Source: Caldifarciminota bacterium (GTDB lineage: Bacteria > Hydrothermota > Tepidihabitantia > Tepidihabitantales > Tepidihabitantaceae). From it: a DNA stretch of 6,500 nucleotides. The DNA lies in assembly GCA_011049385.1 (NCBI GenBank), contig DSBX01000241.1, forward strand, positions 1 to 6,500, read 5' to 3'. Below, one piece after another: positions 6,164-6,500 of this stretch. The position numbers and the translations under genes were made by a program. Position 1 is the first letter of the stretch, and every line of letters begins with the position of its first letter. The notes under the pieces are model-generated. The model ran no database searches. It was given only the letters and a program-made list of their open reading frames with translations, and had not been told where the DNA came from.

Positions 6164-6500
6164 GATAGAGTCCGTAGCGCCGTTAAAGGCGATCACTACT
6201 TCAATTCCCCGGCTTTGGGCCGGGAAGTTCTCTCCGATAGAGTCCGTAGCGCCGTTAAAGGCGATTACTACTCCATTCAGGCGCCGTGACGATGATGTCG
6301 TATAATCGATAGAGTCCGTAGCGCCGTTAAAGGCGATCACTAGAGTCGCCGACGACCGCCGAGCCGCCGACGTGCGCCGAGATAGAGTCCGTAGCGCCGT
6401 TAAAGGCGATTACTACAGCACCATCGCGATCGCATCCTCGGGCTTCTTGAGTTGATAGAGTCCGTAGCGCCGTTAAAGGCGATTACTACGCCACTTTGCG
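6164..6500 (+). CRISPR. Type III-A CRISPR array, five repeats visible, continues past the window
   Basis: Five 36-nt repeats begin GATAGAGTCC and end GATYACTAC: 6164-6199, 6236-6271, 6308-6343, 6381-6416 and 6454-6489. Spacers are 6200-6235 (36 nt), 6272-6307 (36), 6344-6380 (37) and 6417-6453 (37), plus the first 11 nt of a fifth (6490-6500). Repeats are identical except at position 31 (C in repeats 1 and 3, T in 2, 4 and 5) and position 36 (G in repeat 3, C elsewhere). Repeat positions 15-18 (CGCC) and 25-28 (GGCG) form a stem around GTTAAA, leaving exactly 8 nt (ATYACTAC) as the expected crRNA 5' tag after Cas6 cleavage. Orientation + is supported by this geometry and by the promoter directly upstream. 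No spacer matches elsewhere in the window were noticed by eye. Confidence 0.98.

Noticed and set aside
6301..6306. TATAAT in spacer 2 as an internal array promoter
   Set aside because: No acceptable -35 box lies 15-19 bp upstream; probably chance.
6149..6340. Open frame on the minus strand with a repeated IAFNGATDSI peptide
   Set aside because: It is a translation of the CRISPR repeats and spacers, which happen to lack stops in that frame; it has no gene features.

Overview
The window holds the 3' part of a type III-A (Csm) CRISPR-Cas operon, the start of its CRISPR array, and a structured non-coding stretch between them. Everything recognisable lies on the + strand. The DNA is fairly GC-rich, the genes carry Shine-Dalgarno sequences, and the array is preceded by a near-consensus sigma70-type promoter. 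All this points to a bacterium. I cannot name a species; an uncultivated lineage is plausible but is only a guess.

Region 1 (1-3501) encodes the backbone of the effector complex: the end of csm2 (cut by the window edge), csm3 with its target-RNA-cleaving aspartate (D32) intact, csm4, and a rather long csm5. The genes are packed with small gaps or overlaps and read as one operon. cas10/csm1 is expected just upstream, outside the window. No cas6, cas1 or cas2 lies within these 6.5 kb.

Region 2 (3498-5666) is the most interesting gene. It encodes a 722-residue protein whose start codon overlaps the csm5 stop. The N-terminal third is a CARF domain of the Csm6/APE2256 kind, the sensor for cyclic oligoadenylate made by Cas10. 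The usual C-terminal HEPN ribonuclease is replaced by an HD-family metal-dependent phosphohydrolase domain with an apparently complete H..HD..H..H..D set. The system therefore probably answers a phage transcript with an HD activity, on nucleotides or nucleic acid, in place of or beside HEPN RNase activity. The CARF-coding part is clearly lower in GC than the rest of the gene.

Region 3 (5667-6163) has no credible gene. It begins with a perfect inverted repeat over the stop codon. It contains two 47-nt imperfect hairpins exactly 112 bp apart, with conserved arms (TTTGG...GATTCTCCAAA) and different but still pairing interiors, plus two degenerate relatives. It ends with a promoter (TTGACC, 16 bp, TATAAT) whose predicted start falls at the first CRISPR repeat.

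Region 4 (6164-6500) is a CRISPR array with five 36-nt repeats and four complete spacers of 36-37 nt; it runs off the window. The repeat has a CGCC/GGCG stem ending exactly 8 nt before its 3' end, the expected geometry for Cas6 cleavage leaving an 8-nt 5' tag. Promoter and repeat structure agree that the array is read on the + strand, like the cas genes.

Working together: array transcripts, cut by a Cas6 supplied from elsewhere, would load into Cas10-Csm2-5. Target RNA binding would trigger Csm3 slicing and Cas10 signalling, and the cyclic oligoadenylate would switch on the CARF-HD protein.
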